A stretch of 64,000 nt of DNA, from positions 310,001 through 374,000 of the forward strand of contig NZ_SDAK01000001.1 in the NCBI RefSeq assembly GCF_004210295.1, given 5' to 3'. The notes under the pieces are model-generated. The model did not search any database and had not been told where the DNA came from. It was given only the letters and a program-made list of their open reading frames with translations. The translations under genes were made by a program, and so were the position numbers. Positions 1 through 8,434 of this stretch are shown one piece after another (position 1 is the stretch's first letter; each line of letters opens with the position of its first letter). The DNA is from Lactococcus sp. S-13 (GTDB taxonomy: Bacteria; Bacillota; Bacilli; Lactobacillales; Streptococcaceae).

Positions 1-440
1 CTATTTTTAATAATCTTCTTCAGTTAAAAAAACATTTGATTACCCTTACTTTAACTTACGATAGTGATGATAAACTAATCGAATTTTTCAAACGTGAGAA
101 GGACTTACTTCAGCTTAAAACAAATGGTGTAAACGGAACGATACAGCTAGAAGAAAGTTTAGATACTCTGAAAAAACTTGTCAAATCTTATGATAGGTAT
201 CTTGGGCATCTTGATGTCATGATTACTAATCTTAGCTCTTTCCAATTGAACGCAATCATGAAAACTTTGACGGAGATTTCTATTGTTCTTACAGTTCCAA
301 CCATTATTTATGGTTTCTGGGGTATCAACGTGAAACTTCCATTTGATGGTATGGATTTTGGTTTTCTATTAGTGTTTGGAATCTCGTTAATAATTAGTAG
401 TACTGTATGGTTTTGGATGAAGAGAATGAAATTTTTGTAA
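1..440 (+). CDS. CorA-family metal ion transporter, C-terminal part (cut by window edge)
   Basis: The reading frame is open from base 3 and runs off the left edge, so only the C-terminal ~145 residues are visible; the TTG at 36 is probably internal. What remains is the end of the cytoplasmic helical domain followed by two membrane helices. The first helix ends in YGFWGIN, which sits where CorA proteins carry the pore-mouth motif YGMN; the FWGIN variant with the preceding 'MKTLTEISIVLTVPT' helix is typical of divergent CorA-like proteins in lactic acid bacteria. The likely role is Mg2+ or other divalent cation transport across the membrane, with specificity uncertain because the canonical GMN is absent. 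A strong terminator follows within 40 bases. Confidence 0.8.
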   Translation, partial: IFNNLLQLKKHLITLTLTYDSDDKLIEFFKREKDLLQLKTNGVNGTIQLEESLDTLKKLVKSYDRYLGHLDVMITNLSSFQLNAIMKTLTEISIVLTVPTIIYGFWGINVKLPFDGMDFGFLLVFGISLIISSTVWFWMKRMKFL

Positions 441-460
441 TCCTAGTACTGTCTACGAAC

Positions 461-474
461 TTTCAGTACTGAAA
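461..474. repeat. Perfect 14-bp palindrome TTTCAGTACTGAAA
   Basis: The sequence reads the same on both strands and lies between the CorA stop and the terminator hairpin. It could be a protein-binding site or an accessory hairpin. There is no promoter next to it, so a regulatory role is a guess. Confidence 0.4.
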
Positions 475-530
475 GAATGTAAAAGACCACTGAAAGCTTG
501 GCCCGTGGTCTTTTACATTCTTTTTATTTT
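475..530 (+). terminator. Rho-independent terminator after the CorA-like gene
   Basis: Two perfectly complementary 16-base arms (475-490 and 505-520) enclose a 14-base loop and are followed by TTTTTATTTT. It ends the transcript of the CorA-like gene; the minus-strand side has no long T-run. Confidence 0.92.
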
Positions 531-652
531 AACAAGCGTCATCGACTTCCTCTAGTCCAACGGCTTGATCCCTAGTAATAGCACCATGTGAGAACTAGCG
601 CCATGTTTCATAGCTGGATGAGTTAGGGCTTTATCAACTTCATTTTATTCAC

Positions 653-955
653 TCATTTATCCTCTGTATATTCTGTAAGGCGAGTCACACTTAGTCGCAA
701 GTTGTATTTATCGCGCAGTTTCGCTATCGTGTTCATCCTGTGACTTTTGTGGTGGGCATCGAGTGCGGCTTGATTTTCCCATGCATCAATCAAAAGCAAA
801 GCTTCTGGATCATCAAGCGGTTGAAAGTAGTCGTATCGCAAGTTGCCAGACTTAGCACGAATTTCAGCTACCGTACCGGATTCCAGCATTTCTTGAGCAA
901 ATTTTTGGGCAGCGTCGCCCTTACCACGGTAAATGATATTAATAATTAAGCTCAT
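653..955 (-). CDS. Putative quinol monooxygenase / ABM-domain protein
   Basis: A ~100-residue single-domain protein with the dimeric alpha/beta ferredoxin-like (antibiotic biosynthesis monooxygenase, ABM) pattern: N-terminal strand 'SLIINIIYRGKG', central 'LRYDYFQPLDDPEALLLIDAWEN', and the 'ALDAHHKSHRM' helix typical of YgiN/HmoB-like proteins. Members act on quinones or aromatic polyketides or are simply stress-linked. The start at 955 is chosen because GGAGG lies seven bases upstream and the ATG overlaps the TGA of the preceding gene (ATGA), giving translational coupling. It pairs with the carboxymuconolactone-decarboxylase-like gene upstream, suggesting a joint role in aromatic or reactive-electrophile handling; the substrate is unknown. 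Confidence 0.75.
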   Translation of the reverse strand: MSLIINIIYRGKGDAAQKFAQEMLESGTVAEIRAKSGNLRYDYFQPLDDPEALLLIDAWENQAALDAHHKSHRMNTIAKLRDKYNLRLSVTRLTEYTEDK

Positions 956-1269
956 TTCCATACCTCCTTAGCAATGGCGAAGGCCAACCAAGCTTTTGGC
1001 CATCCTACGTAGAAAGCTAGATGTGTAATGGATTCAGAGATTTCCAACTGCGTCAAACCATTTTCTTTTCCTTTGCTCATATGAAATTTTAACTGTTCAA
1101 AGTTAGCGCCAGCTATTAAAGCTGTGATTGTTATTAGACTACGGTCGCGAGGTGAAAGTTCACTGTCACGTGTCCAGACTTGAGCGAATAATACATCATC
1201 ATTGAGCTCTGCGAATTTTGGGGCGAAATATCCTAACTGATCGTGGCCAGCAGTTTGTTTTTCTGCCAT
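952..1269 (-). CDS. Carboxymuconolactone decarboxylase-like (AhpD-fold) protein
   Basis: A 105-residue protein of the CMD/AhpD fold, recognisable from 'LSPRDRSLITITALIAG' and 'LTQLEISESITHLAFYVGWPKA'. The CxxC pair of AhpD peroxidase partners is absent, so it belongs to the decarboxylase-like branch and is not a classic peroxidase subunit. A GGAG ribosome binding site precedes the ATG. The stop overlaps the start of the ABM-domain gene by four bases, so the two are one transcript. Fragments of a short-chain dehydrogenase lie directly upstream on the same strand, so the original operon probably had three redox genes. The substrate is unknown. Confidence 0.8.
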   Translation of the reverse strand: MAEKQTAGHDQLGYFAPKFAELNDDVLFAQVWTRDSELSPRDRSLITITALIAGANFEQLKFHMSKGKENGLTQLEISESITHLAFYVGWPKAWLAFAIAKEVWK

Positions 1270-1316
1270 TTTGATTCTCCTTTTTATTTATTAAATTCTG
1301 TGAGTATTTACGAAAA

Positions 1317-1497
1317 TTACCAAGGCTGCGCGGTTGGTCCAACAGTGAACTCGCTCACATTGACATCAGCGGGTTGGTTCATGGCAAAGCTACTATACGA
1401 GGATAGGGTCAGGCTCAATCCCAAATTTATCATAGAGGCTATTCATATCCGCAGCGACTCTCTTGTTATTTTCCTTCCTACCTCGAAAAGATCGAAC
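1317..1497 (-). pseudogene. Remnant of a short-chain dehydrogenase/reductase (C-terminal end)
   Basis: Codons 1317-1382 read 'MNQPADVNVSEFTVGPTAQPW' up to a TAA; this is the ending seen in many SDR-family oxidoreductases (…AFAINQPxDVNVNEFTVGPTxQ). The preceding piece 'MNSLYDKFGIEPDPI' (1402-1446) is in another frame; a single extra base near 1401 separates the two. Upstream of ~1500 the frame closes and no nucleotide-binding region is visible. This is a degraded, truncated gene that once preceded the two-gene redox operon. Confidence 0.65.
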
Positions 1498-1902
1498 TCA
1501 GCTCCTTTCTTTTTGACTTGATAGTTTCATTTTAAACCTTGAAGTGGACTTCAAGTCAAGAGAAAAGTTTTTTATTGAAGATTATTTTGAAAAAACTGAG
1601 AGGATCCAAAGATTATTAGAAAAGTCATATAGTTGATTTAGAAAAAATGAAATGTTAGTGACTCAGAAAATCAAATTTATCAGTGACATTCTAATGTTTT
1701 TTGAGACTATTCTTAAGTATTATGTTTAGATTGGTTACTCATTAATTTTACTAAAATGGCGTGATAACTTAAAAAGCTATCACGCCTCTATTTTCTATGA
1801 CTCATGAACAATTTCATTTCTATTCCAAAATTCTGTTCAAAAACTAATTATGTGGATTTCTCAAAAATTGTTACTATTTTATACTTAACACGTTTAATTA
1901 TT
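1498..1902. other. AT-rich intergenic region with a terminator hairpin
   Basis: No open reading frame of interest is seen. The only structure is the hairpin at 1758-1786, listed separately, at the end of the MFS gene to the right. Confidence 0.5.
1758..1795 (-). terminator. Terminator hairpin after the MarR operon
   Basis: GGCGTGATA and TATCACGCC form a 9-bp stem extended inward by a few more pairs with one mismatch. On the minus strand the stem is followed by ATTTTAGTAAAATT, a moderate U-rich tail. It lies ~110 bases beyond the MFS gene stop and could work in both directions. Confidence 0.6.
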
Positions 1903-3171
1903 TTATATCTTCTCTTTTCCTCCAGATAAATGATTAACCTCTATTTCAATAGAATCTAATTGGTCATTTTGATTTGAAGCGTTATATTGTATATCAAAAA
2001 TAAATATAACCATAAATGAAATAAGCATTATGACACTAATACCAACGTAAGTCTTGTAGCCTAGGGCATCTATGAAATTAGAAAATACTAGATTCCCAAG
2101 AGGTTGTGCGCCATCGAACGCTAGGAAAGCTAATCCGAAAACTCTTCCCATATACTTCATATCCGTTTCTTTTTGAATAAACGTCGGTATACTTCCAAAT
2201 AATTGTGCTTGAACAAATCCAAATACAATCATCATCCCTAACCAAGTGTATTGATTAAAATAACACGCTACTCCGAGTAATATTAGTGAAAATAGTATTA
2301 ATTCTAAATACATTTTTGAACTACTAATACTTTTAGTTAGTCTAGCAAGATTTATTCCTCCCATTAACCCTCCTAGTGACATCAAAAGTAACGCTATACT
2401 GTATATATTAATATTGCTTCGAAAATAGTTTTTAGATAAGTAGGGAATCAGTAATAGAAATCCTGAGTAACATAAATTAAAAACTCCCATTGCAGAGATT
2501 AATAATATAAGCTTTCTAGTCCTCCTTATATACCTAAACCCTTCCATAAGATTCTCTATAAATTTTCCACGTATATTTGCTGAGGAAATCTTAGGAGGTT
2601 TAATTCTATTATTTATTAATGCTGCAAATAAAAAAAGAAACCCATTTACGAATAAAAATTGATTAAAAGAAAACTTTCCTAAAGAAAGGAAAATACTGCA
2701 AATCAGCGGTGCCAGAATACTAGCAAACCCATAAATTGTATTAGAGAGTGCATTAAATCTTTGGGTTTTATGTGATTTAATGATATTAGGCACCAAAGCT
2801 TTTACAGAAGGATAATTAACTGCCAACATAATATTTAAAGAAAATGTAGTTATTATTAAAAGCAAAGTTTGTGGGTGACTGGAACTTATAAATATCGCTC
2901 CTCCGAAATTAACAAGTGCTGATATTAAATTAGTTAGAAGGATAAGTCTTCTTGGGTTATATTTATCAACTAATACTCCGACGAATATATCAGTAATGAT
3001 AAAAGCGACACCACTTATTGCTTGTATAATTCCTAACTGTTTTGTTGTACCCGTTGCTTCTACAATTAACCAATTTAGGCCAATTAAATATACTGAAAGC
3101 CCTAATTGTGATACAAAAGGGCTCATCATTAAAGGAATATGTTTATTCTCGAGGCTTTTTAAATACTTCAA
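1903..3171 (-). CDS. MFS exporter (macrolide-efflux-like)
   Basis: About 420 residues with roughly twelve hydrophobic segments, the major facilitator arrangement; 'VGVLVDKYNPRRLILLTNL' is the motif-A loop between helices 2 and 3. It resembles the MefA/MdrT-like efflux proteins of Firmicutes. The start is uncertain: a GTG lies at 3186, but the TTG at 3171 has AGGG five bases upstream, and both overlap the end of the B3/B4 gene, so translation is coupled. It is the last gene of a marR-acetyltransferase-B3/B4-MFS operon, so it likely exports whatever the MarR protein senses. The substrate is unknown. Confidence 0.78.
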   Translation of the reverse strand: MKYLKSLENKHIPLMMSPFVSQLGLSVYLIGLNWLIVEATGTTKQLGIIQAISGVAFIITDIFVGVLVDKYNPRRLILLTNLISALVNFGGAIFISSSHPQTLLLIITTFSLNIMLAVNYPSVKALVPNIIKSHKTQRFNALSNTIYGFASILAPLICSIFLSLGKFSFNQFLFVNGFLFLFAALINNRIKPPKISSANIRGKFIENLMEGFRYIRRTRKLILLISAMGVFNLCYSGFLLLIPYLSKNYFRSNINIYSIALLLMSLGGLMGGINLARLTKSISSSKMYLELILFSLILLGVACYFNQYTWLGMMIVFGFVQAQLFGSIPTFIQKETDMKYMGRVFGLAFLAFDGAQPLGNLVFSNFIDALGYKTYVGISVIMLISFMVIFIFDIQYNASNQNDQLDSIEIEVNHLSGGKEKI

Positions 3172-3844
3172 TTTGTCCCTCAACACCTAATAAATTTTGA
3201 ATGCGGCATTTCAATTCGAGTATAGCTTGCTCACCTCTAATTTGTTGCTCTTCGTTAATTGCTTCAATCACCATAATTGCATTGTTTGTATCTTCAGTTA
3301 ACATTGTTCTTTGTGCTTCACGCCAGTTAAAACTCCGACAAATTGCTCCCTCATTATCATAATAAATGACCTCGCCTGGTAATGCTGGCTCGTCTTTATC
3401 TGAATCCAGAGGCATAAAACTCTCGCCTCCGTTAGCAGTTCCTAAATGCATAATATCAGAAATCATGTTTAAGTCTTCACCACCACACGGTACACCATAC
3501 TCTAAAGAAATACTATTATATATATCAACCAATGGATTTATCGAATTGAATTTTTGCCCTTGACTTACACGTTTTAATAGGGCTTCAATTGATGAGCGAG
3601 CTCCCTTTTTCTTTTTAAACTTGGTAAAAGCTTGTCTCCAGTCCTGGATGATAATATTTGAAGAAAAAGTATCTTCTGTTAAATATTTTTCAGATTTTAG
3701 GGTGGAATTATCTAGTAACTTTTGAGTTTTATCCATAATTTCTGGACGAATTTTATTGTCTACCCCTGTTATTGTTAACACACTTATGCTTGCATCAGGA
3801 AATATATCCCAAAAGCTACCATCTACTTTAAATTTAGAACCCAT
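3143..3844 (-). CDS. Free-standing B3/B4 domain protein (tRNA-synthetase editing-type fold)
   Basis: A 233-residue protein matching the B3/B4 domain otherwise found in the beta subunit of phenylalanyl-tRNA synthetase, where it edits mischarged tRNA. The recognisable core is 'WRQAFTKFKKKKGARSSIEALLKRV…NPLVDIYNSISLEYGVPCGGED', followed by 'GEVIYYDNEGAICRSFNWREAQRTMLTEDT'-type sequence. Stand-alone members are common in bacteria and are proposed to act on amino acids or mischarged tRNA, but this is unproven for most. GGAG precedes the ATG. The gene sits between a PaiA-like acetyltransferase and the MFS exporter in a MarR-led operon, suggesting a role in handling a small toxic compound or amino-acid analogue (inference). 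Confidence 0.8.
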   Translation of the reverse strand: MGSKFKVDGSFWDIFPDASISVLTITGVDNKIRPEIMDKTQKLLDNSTLKSEKYLTEDTFSSNIIIQDWRQAFTKFKKKKGARSSIEALLKRVSQGQKFNSINPLVDIYNSISLEYGVPCGGEDLNMISDIMHLGTANGGESFMPLDSDKDEPALPGEVIYYDNEGAICRSFNWREAQRTMLTEDTNNAIMVIEAINEEQQIRGEQAILELKCRIQNLLGVEGQIEVFKKPRE

Positions 3845-3862
3845 ATTGTTTTCTCCTTTATT

Positions 3863-4396
3863 TTATTTATTTATTACTAACTTCATTAGGATATCTCTTT
3901 GCTTTTCTCTACCAAGCTTAAATATATGTTCACTAAAGTAAACAAAATTCATTTTTTTATAAAAATTAAGTGCATTTATATTTTTTTCCCATACACCAAT
4001 CCAGACACTCGTTTTTTTAAGTTCTTTCGCCTGATTAATTGCGTAGTTTAAGAGATACCTTCCAAGTCCTAGACGCTTAAAGTGAGTCTTTATATAAATC
4101 CTTTCGATTTCTAAAGCATTTATATCATGTTTTTCTGATTGAGCATTAGAGACATTTAACTTTAGATAACCTGCTAATTCTTTTTTATAGTAAACAAAAT
4201 AAAAATCCGACTCCAAATCTGAAAGTTCAGATTTCAATTGCTCAATATTATATGCATTTTTTAAATATTCTTTTAGATTTGCTTCATCGTTTGCATCCTT
4301 AAATGTATCGGAAAAAGTTTCAATACTTATTTCTTGTAATTGTTGCACATCTTTCAAGGTTACTTTTTTTAATATCATCTCTGATTCTTTTTTCAT
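3863..4396 (-). CDS. GNAT N-acetyltransferase, PaiA-like
   Basis: A 177-residue GNAT protein. The acetyl-CoA-binding signature 'RLGLGRYLLNYAINQA' is at about residues 108-123, preceded by 'IERIYIKTHFK' and followed by 'VWIGVWEKNINALNFYKKMNF', the ending typical of the PaiA/spermidine-acetyltransferase group. A polyamine or other small amine is therefore a plausible substrate. The ATG follows the marR stop directly (TAA-ATG), so the two are coupled; an alternative ATG six codons in is possible. Confidence 0.82.
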   Translation of the reverse strand: MKKESEMILKKVTLKDVQQLQEISIETFSDTFKDANDEANLKEYLKNAYNIEQLKSELSDLESDFYFVYYKKELAGYLKLNVSNAQSEKHDINALEIERIYIKTHFKRLGLGRYLLNYAINQAKELKKTSVWIGVWEKNINALNFYKKMNFVYFSEHIFKLGREKQRDILMKLVINK

Positions 4397-4852
4397 TTAA
4401 TAATTTCTTCTGACTCCCTTCTTAACATCCAACCAATTTTGTGAGAGGTTATCAGCCATTTTATTTATTACTTCAACAAATAGTTCGATTTCTTCAGATG
4501 AAATATTTTCTAATGCAACTTTTGTTGAGTATTCATTTTCACGAATAATGACTGGATAAATTTTCTCTCCCTTTTGAGTAATAAAAAGATGTTTTTCTTT
4601 TTTATTCACTAAATCCTCTTTTTTAGTGATTAACCCTTTTTCTTCCAGCTTATTTATTGCTCTATTAGCAGTAGATTTATCTACGCACAGTAACTCTGAT
4701 AAACGATGTTGAATGATACCTGGATTTTCTTTAATCCGACTTAGATAAAGATATTGACCTTTTGCTAGGTCAAATTGTGCAAATTCTACGTTACTAATCG
4801 AATCTAACGATCGTGAAATTGTTCCAATCTGTCTTAATATTTCGCTTTCCAT
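4397..4852 (-). CDS. MarR-family transcriptional regulator
   Basis: A 151-residue winged-helix regulator: the helix-turn-helix 'IIQHRLSELLCVDKSTANRAINKLEEKGLI' (about residues 44-73) and the wing 'KKEKHLFITQKGEKIYP' match the MarR family. GGAG lies upstream of the ATG. As the first gene of the operon it probably represses its own promoter and responds to a small ligand handled by the acetyltransferase, B3/B4 protein and exporter downstream. Two palindromic sites around the promoter could be its operators. Confidence 0.88.
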   Translation of the reverse strand: MESEILRQIGTISRSLDSISNVEFAQFDLAKGQYLYLSRIKENPGIIQHRLSELLCVDKSTANRAINKLEEKGLITKKEDLVNKKEKHLFITQKGEKIYPVIIRENEYSTKVALENISSEEIELFVEVINKMADNLSQNWLDVKKGVRRNY

Positions 4853-4876
4853 TTTTAATCTCCTTCGTTAAAAAAT

Positions 4877-4905
4877 ATTATACTTCTTTTTTAGTGCATT
4901 TGCAA
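4877..4905 (-). promoter_or_regulatory. Promoter of the marR operon with candidate MarR site
   Basis: On the minus strand TTGCAA (4900-4905) and a perfect TATAAT (4877-4882) are separated by 17 bases, 24 bases upstream of the marR start codon. The imperfect palindrome TAGTTGCA-AA-TGCACTA covers the -35 region, well placed for autorepression. Confidence 0.8.
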
Positions 4906-4927
4906 CTATATTTTTTAATAAAAAGCT

Positions 4928-4940
4928 ATCTAGTAGATAA
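4928..4940. promoter_or_regulatory. Perfect inverted repeat TATCTA-G-TAGATA, possible MarR operator
   Basis: A 13-bp perfect palindrome lies about 25 bases upstream of the marR -35 box. Its size and dyad symmetry fit MarR-family operators, but the assignment is an inference from position. Confidence 0.45.
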
Positions 4941-5036
4941 CTTAAAATTTGTACTCTCCAAATGCTTGCCAAATAATTGGTAAGAAAAGAGTAAAAACAA
5001 GTCATCTACTCACGATGGCTCTTTGTTCCATTTTAT

Positions 5037-6188
5037 TTACTTCGCAAAAAATTTACTTCTTTTATACAGATAAAGCACTAGTAAATAAAGAATGATCGTA
5101 AAAGTAGTGATTCCGAAAAATCCTGTGAAATGAGTCAATAATATTCCGCCTAAAATTCCACTAATGGTCGTGCCTAAGTACATTGCTGCATTTGAAAGCG
5201 AGGACACGGTACTTCTTGCTGTCGTTGTTGTGCTTTGTAAGGTTGTCATAAAGATTGGGAAGACAAAGCCATTAAGCAGGAAAACTACTGCTAACATACC
5301 AACTGCCATCTCAATATTCGGTGAAAAAGGTGTAATGACATACAAAACGCAAAGGATGAGTAGGCCAATCAATAAAGATTTTGAAAGTCCCCATTTAGCA
5401 ATGAGTTTATTTCCAAACAAAGTACCAATCAAGTTACCTACGCCAATAATAATCATTGCAGTTCCAATTTCAGAAACACTTAATCCAAAGTCCTTTGCAA
5501 ACCAGGTCCCAATAAAGCTCAAAACAGCAAAATTTCCTGTTTGAAAAAGCAGATAAGCCACAAGATATTGAACGGTCTTTTGATTTTTCAACACTTCGGC
5601 ATAAGTTTCAAAAATTCCCTTGCTTTTATCTAATTGTCCAGCAGTATTGAGGCTTGGAATCACAAAATTGATAATGAGCAACAAAACTATACTGAATGCT
5701 GAGATGAGATAAAAAGGTGCTCGCCAAGAAACGGATGCCAAGTAAGCTCCAATAGGTACTCCCAAGAGTTGTGATGCTGCTAGACCAGTGCTGGCAATTC
5801 CCATCATTTGAACAATTTTTTCTTTGGGCGATACCACAGGAATACTTGCCCAAACCTGAGGTGTCACAAAAGACGCACTGACTCCCGCACAAAATCGGAA
5901 AATTATCATCAGAGTAAAATTGGTCGCAAAACTACACAAAAAGGTTGAAATAGCAAAAGCAAGAAATCCAATTAACATGACTTTCTTACGGTCTCGTCCA
6001 TCAGAAATTGGGCCACTAATGAGAGCGAAAACGGCATAACCTATTGCATAGGCACTGACCATCCACCCAGAAATACTTGGGTTAATCTTGTACAAATTTG
6101 ATAATGTTGGCAGTAACGGGGAAATCAGAAAAGTATCCGTTCCAATTAAAAACATGACTAAGAAAAAAATCAATCCATATTTACGCAT
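5037..6188 (-). CDS. MFS exporter (DHA1-type), last gene of the ArsR cluster
   Basis: A 383-residue protein with twelve predicted membrane helices. The motif-A loop 'GPISDGRDRKKVMLIG' (about residues 59-74) and the motif-C-like 'GVPIGAYLASVSWRAPFYLI' place it with the 12-TM drug:H+ antiporters (DHA1, Bcr/AraJ-like). AGGAG precedes the ATG. Only 54 bases separate it from the double-toroid gene upstream, so it is probably co-transcribed with it and exports the product made by the cluster, or protects the cell from it (inference). Confidence 0.82.
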   Translation of the reverse strand: MRKYGLIFFLVMFLIGTDTFLISPLLPTLSNLYKINPSISGWMVSAYAIGYAVFALISGPISDGRDRKKVMLIGFLAFAISTFLCSFATNFTLMIIFRFCAGVSASFVTPQVWASIPVVSPKEKIVQMMGIASTGLAASQLLGVPIGAYLASVSWRAPFYLISAFSIVLLLIINFVIPSLNTAGQLDKSKGIFETYAEVLKNQKTVQYLVAYLLFQTGNFAVLSFIGTWFAKDFGLSVSEIGTAMIIIGVGNLIGTLFGNKLIAKWGLSKSLLIGLLILCVLYVITPFSPNIEMAVGMLAVVFLLNGFVFPIFMTTLQSTTTTARSTVSSLSNAAMYLGTTISGILGGILLTHFTGFFGITTFTIILYLLVLYLYKRSKFFAK

Positions 6189-6242
6189 TATAATCTCCTA
6201 TATTCTTTTAAATTTTATTTTTTACTTTATCTCAAGGACTTT

Positions 6243-8432
6243 TTAAGTAATAAGCGCAACCCAATAAGGATCAACTTTTTGTTCTAACATATAGGAGGCA
6301 TGAATAGAAATGAAGCCTTCATCTGTCGTGTCTGAAGGTGCACCAATAGCTCTTGAAAATCCTCCATCTCTTGATTGATGTTGAGCTAGCCATACTTGGG
6401 CTTGTTCAACTTCTAACGGAAGGCTTCCTAGTAAATACAAAGCTCCAATCGCATGGTAACTTCCAACAAAACTAACAACTTGATTTTCTTGATATAAGAA
6501 TCCACCTGTTTTGTCTTGTAAAGATTGAAGCCACTGAATAACTTTTTTCTCATGAGGGATTGCAACTCCTTGAACGAGCAGGCTATCAATACATCTAAAT
6601 GTTGAAAAGACTTCTGACACTCCGTTTGGAATTACAGAAAATCCTCCATCTTCATTTTGGCAATTCAGTAAATATTGAATCAACTTTTCTTTATCTTTTG
6701 CTTCTGCATCCAATAAATGCAGAATAACCGCACCAAAATTGGTATGCCAAGTATCACTAGGATAACCTGGCGAATTTCCAAAACCGCCATCTTCGTTTTG
6801 GCAGGCTCTAACAAACTCTAAACATTTATTTACATCATAGTTTACTTGTCCCAAAATAAATTCAGAAGCAACGACACAATATGTCGTGAATAATTCTGAT
6901 AGTAGTGAAGGTTGTTCGGCAAAACCTCCATCCTCATTTTGACAAGCAACAAGAGTAGTCTCTAGCTGCTTTTTATTTGGAATTTCTTCTCCAAGTAATG
7001 TCATATCTGCAATTACATGAAGGGCTGAAAAATTTTGAGGTGTTTTATCAGATTTTACTCCTAAAGGAGATTTATAAGCTGTCAAACCATAAGAAAAGCC
7101 AGAAATTGTCTTGTGAGACCATTCTTTATATTTTTCTATATCAATATGTTGCTGTGTCAATTTTCCTGCTGTGGCAGCATAAGGAAGGCTATTTTTATTT
7201 TTATCAAAGGAATGGCTTTGATAATCTATTTTTTTAAATTTTTGGCTCAATAACTTGGCATTTTCATCCAAAACCAATAGACCCAAAAGTTGAAGTGTTG
7301 TTATTTTTTCATGCAAAGGAAGGTAAGCTGTGTTCCCCACGTAAAAGGCACCTTTAGTATAGGTTGGTACCATAACGTGTCTCGCTATCGGAACCGTAGG
7401 ACTTGTAGGGGTTGAAAACCAATTTCCTTGGCCAAAATTTATTCCTCCATTCTTAGTATCATAAAAATGAAGAATTTGTTCTTGCACTTCTTTCTTCATA
7501 CTTTCAACAAGACTTTTAGTTGACGAATGGTCTATCTTATTCAAAGCCATAAGAAATACTGCATGACTTAACATTGATTTTATTGGAAAAGGAGATTCAC
7601 TTTTTTGATAATAGGCACTAATTACACTGACTGAAATTGTTCCATCTTTGTCCGATTTGTCCCAAAAACCTTTTGTCAACGGATGTCTGTAATGTCGGTC
7701 AATGAAACTAATTGTGTCTTTGATAACACCAGTAAATTTTTGTCGTTCTTTTTCATCCAACGCACTTATAGCTAAAATCATTACAGACATATCTAGGAGC
7801 TTTTTTCCTGCAAAAAACATAGGGGTGCCATCTCCGTTGATTTTAGAATATGCCCCTTTTTCAGGATCAATAAAGGCTTTGAGAAAATCAATAAATATAC
7901 TGCCCAAATCTGTTCTTCCAATTTGATTTAAGATATAAAGTAAAAGAGAAACATCTAATAACTTAATAGAGGTATCAATAGCATCATTCCAATCCTGACT
8001 TAATATAGTTGCTTTGTTTTTAATGATATATTGTTTACTTATTCTTTCGATTGCTTCAGAAGAAGTTTTTACCAAAATTTTATCTTCTAAACCTCTAGCT
8101 GCAACGTAACGTGCAAATTGAGCAAGAGCTTGTATGAAAATTGTTTTTACTATCCCTATCTCTTGCTTAATATTTGTTCCATCAAGAATTTCATAGAATC
8201 CTCCATTTTCTTTGTCTTGGAATTGTTCCATATCTTTCAACAACGTTAAAACCATCTTTTTATCATTTTGCTTTGAAAAGGCGAGAAGACCTAAAGAAAC
8301 ATCAAGAAGTGTTTTATCTTCTGTCACAATATCCTGTTTGTCCCGATTAACAACACTATAAAATGCTCCGTAATACTCATCATAAAGATTATTTTTGATG
8401 TAATCCGAAAGAGTTTTTAAAATATAAACCAT
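6243..8432 (-). CDS. Double-toroid protein with prenyltransferase/squalene-cyclase-type repeats
   Basis: About 729 residues with no signal peptide. The C-terminal ~300 residues hold five alpha-hairpin repeats, each with a QNEDGGF-like turn (QNEDGGFAEQ, QNEDGGFGNS, QNEDGGFSVI, QDKTGGFLYQ, QSRDGGFSRA), the pattern of the alpha/alpha toroid of squalene cyclases and protein prenyltransferase beta subunits. The N-terminal ~400 residues also read as alpha-hairpins ('DKENGGFYEIL', 'EKGAYSKINGDG') and resemble the six-hairpin epimerase/YyaL type. I see neither the class II cyclase DxDD motif nor the DxC zinc ligands of protein prenyltransferases, so chemistry cannot be assigned. The ATG at 8432 lies nine bases after GGAGG; 8438 is an alternative that overlaps the glycosyltransferase stop. 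Confidence 0.72.
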   Translation of the reverse strand: MVYILKTLSDYIKNNLYDEYYGAFYSVVNRDKQDIVTEDKTLLDVSLGLLAFSKQNDKKMVLTLLKDMEQFQDKENGGFYEILDGTNIKQEIGIVKTIFIQALAQFARYVAARGLEDKILVKTSSEAIERISKQYIIKNKATILSQDWNDAIDTSIKLLDVSLLLYILNQIGRTDLGSIFIDFLKAFIDPEKGAYSKINGDGTPMFFAGKKLLDMSVMILAISALDEKERQKFTGVIKDTISFIDRHYRHPLTKGFWDKSDKDGTISVSVISAYYQKSESPFPIKSMLSHAVFLMALNKIDHSSTKSLVESMKKEVQEQILHFYDTKNGGINFGQGNWFSTPTSPTVPIARHVMVPTYTKGAFYVGNTAYLPLHEKITTLQLLGLLVLDENAKLLSQKFKKIDYQSHSFDKNKNSLPYAATAGKLTQQHIDIEKYKEWSHKTISGFSYGLTAYKSPLGVKSDKTPQNFSALHVIADMTLLGEEIPNKKQLETTLVACQNEDGGFAEQPSLLSELFTTYCVVASEFILGQVNYDVNKCLEFVRACQNEDGGFGNSPGYPSDTWHTNFGAVILHLLDAEAKDKEKLIQYLLNCQNEDGGFSVIPNGVSEVFSTFRCIDSLLVQGVAIPHEKKVIQWLQSLQDKTGGFLYQENQVVSFVGSYHAIGALYLLGSLPLEVEQAQVWLAQHQSRDGGFSRAIGAPSDTTDEGFISIHASYMLEQKVDPYWVALIT

Positions 8433-8434
8433 CT

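Noticed and set aside
461-474. TTTCAGTACTGAAA as an operator
   Set aside because: No promoter or gene start lies beside it; it is listed only as a palindrome.
552-640. Minus-strand stretch reading 'VDKALTHPAMKHGASSHMVL' near the end of the ABM gene
   Set aside because: It looks like a real protein end but has no start and is too short to name; possible debris only.
1243-1521. A 92-codon open frame on the plus strand
   Set aside because: It lies opposite the SDR remnant and the start of the CMD gene, has no ribosome binding site and no recognisable product.
3186-3186. GTG at 3186 as the start of the first MFS exporter
   Set aside because: The TTG at 3171 has a better-spaced AGGG; both overlap the B3/B4 gene, so the choice stays open.
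6243-8432. Calling the double-toroid protein a squalene-hopene cyclase or a protein prenyltransferase beta subunit
   Set aside because: The repeat pattern fits the fold, but the DxDD acid motif of class II cyclases and the DxC zinc ligands of prenyltransferases were not found, so only the fold is claimed.
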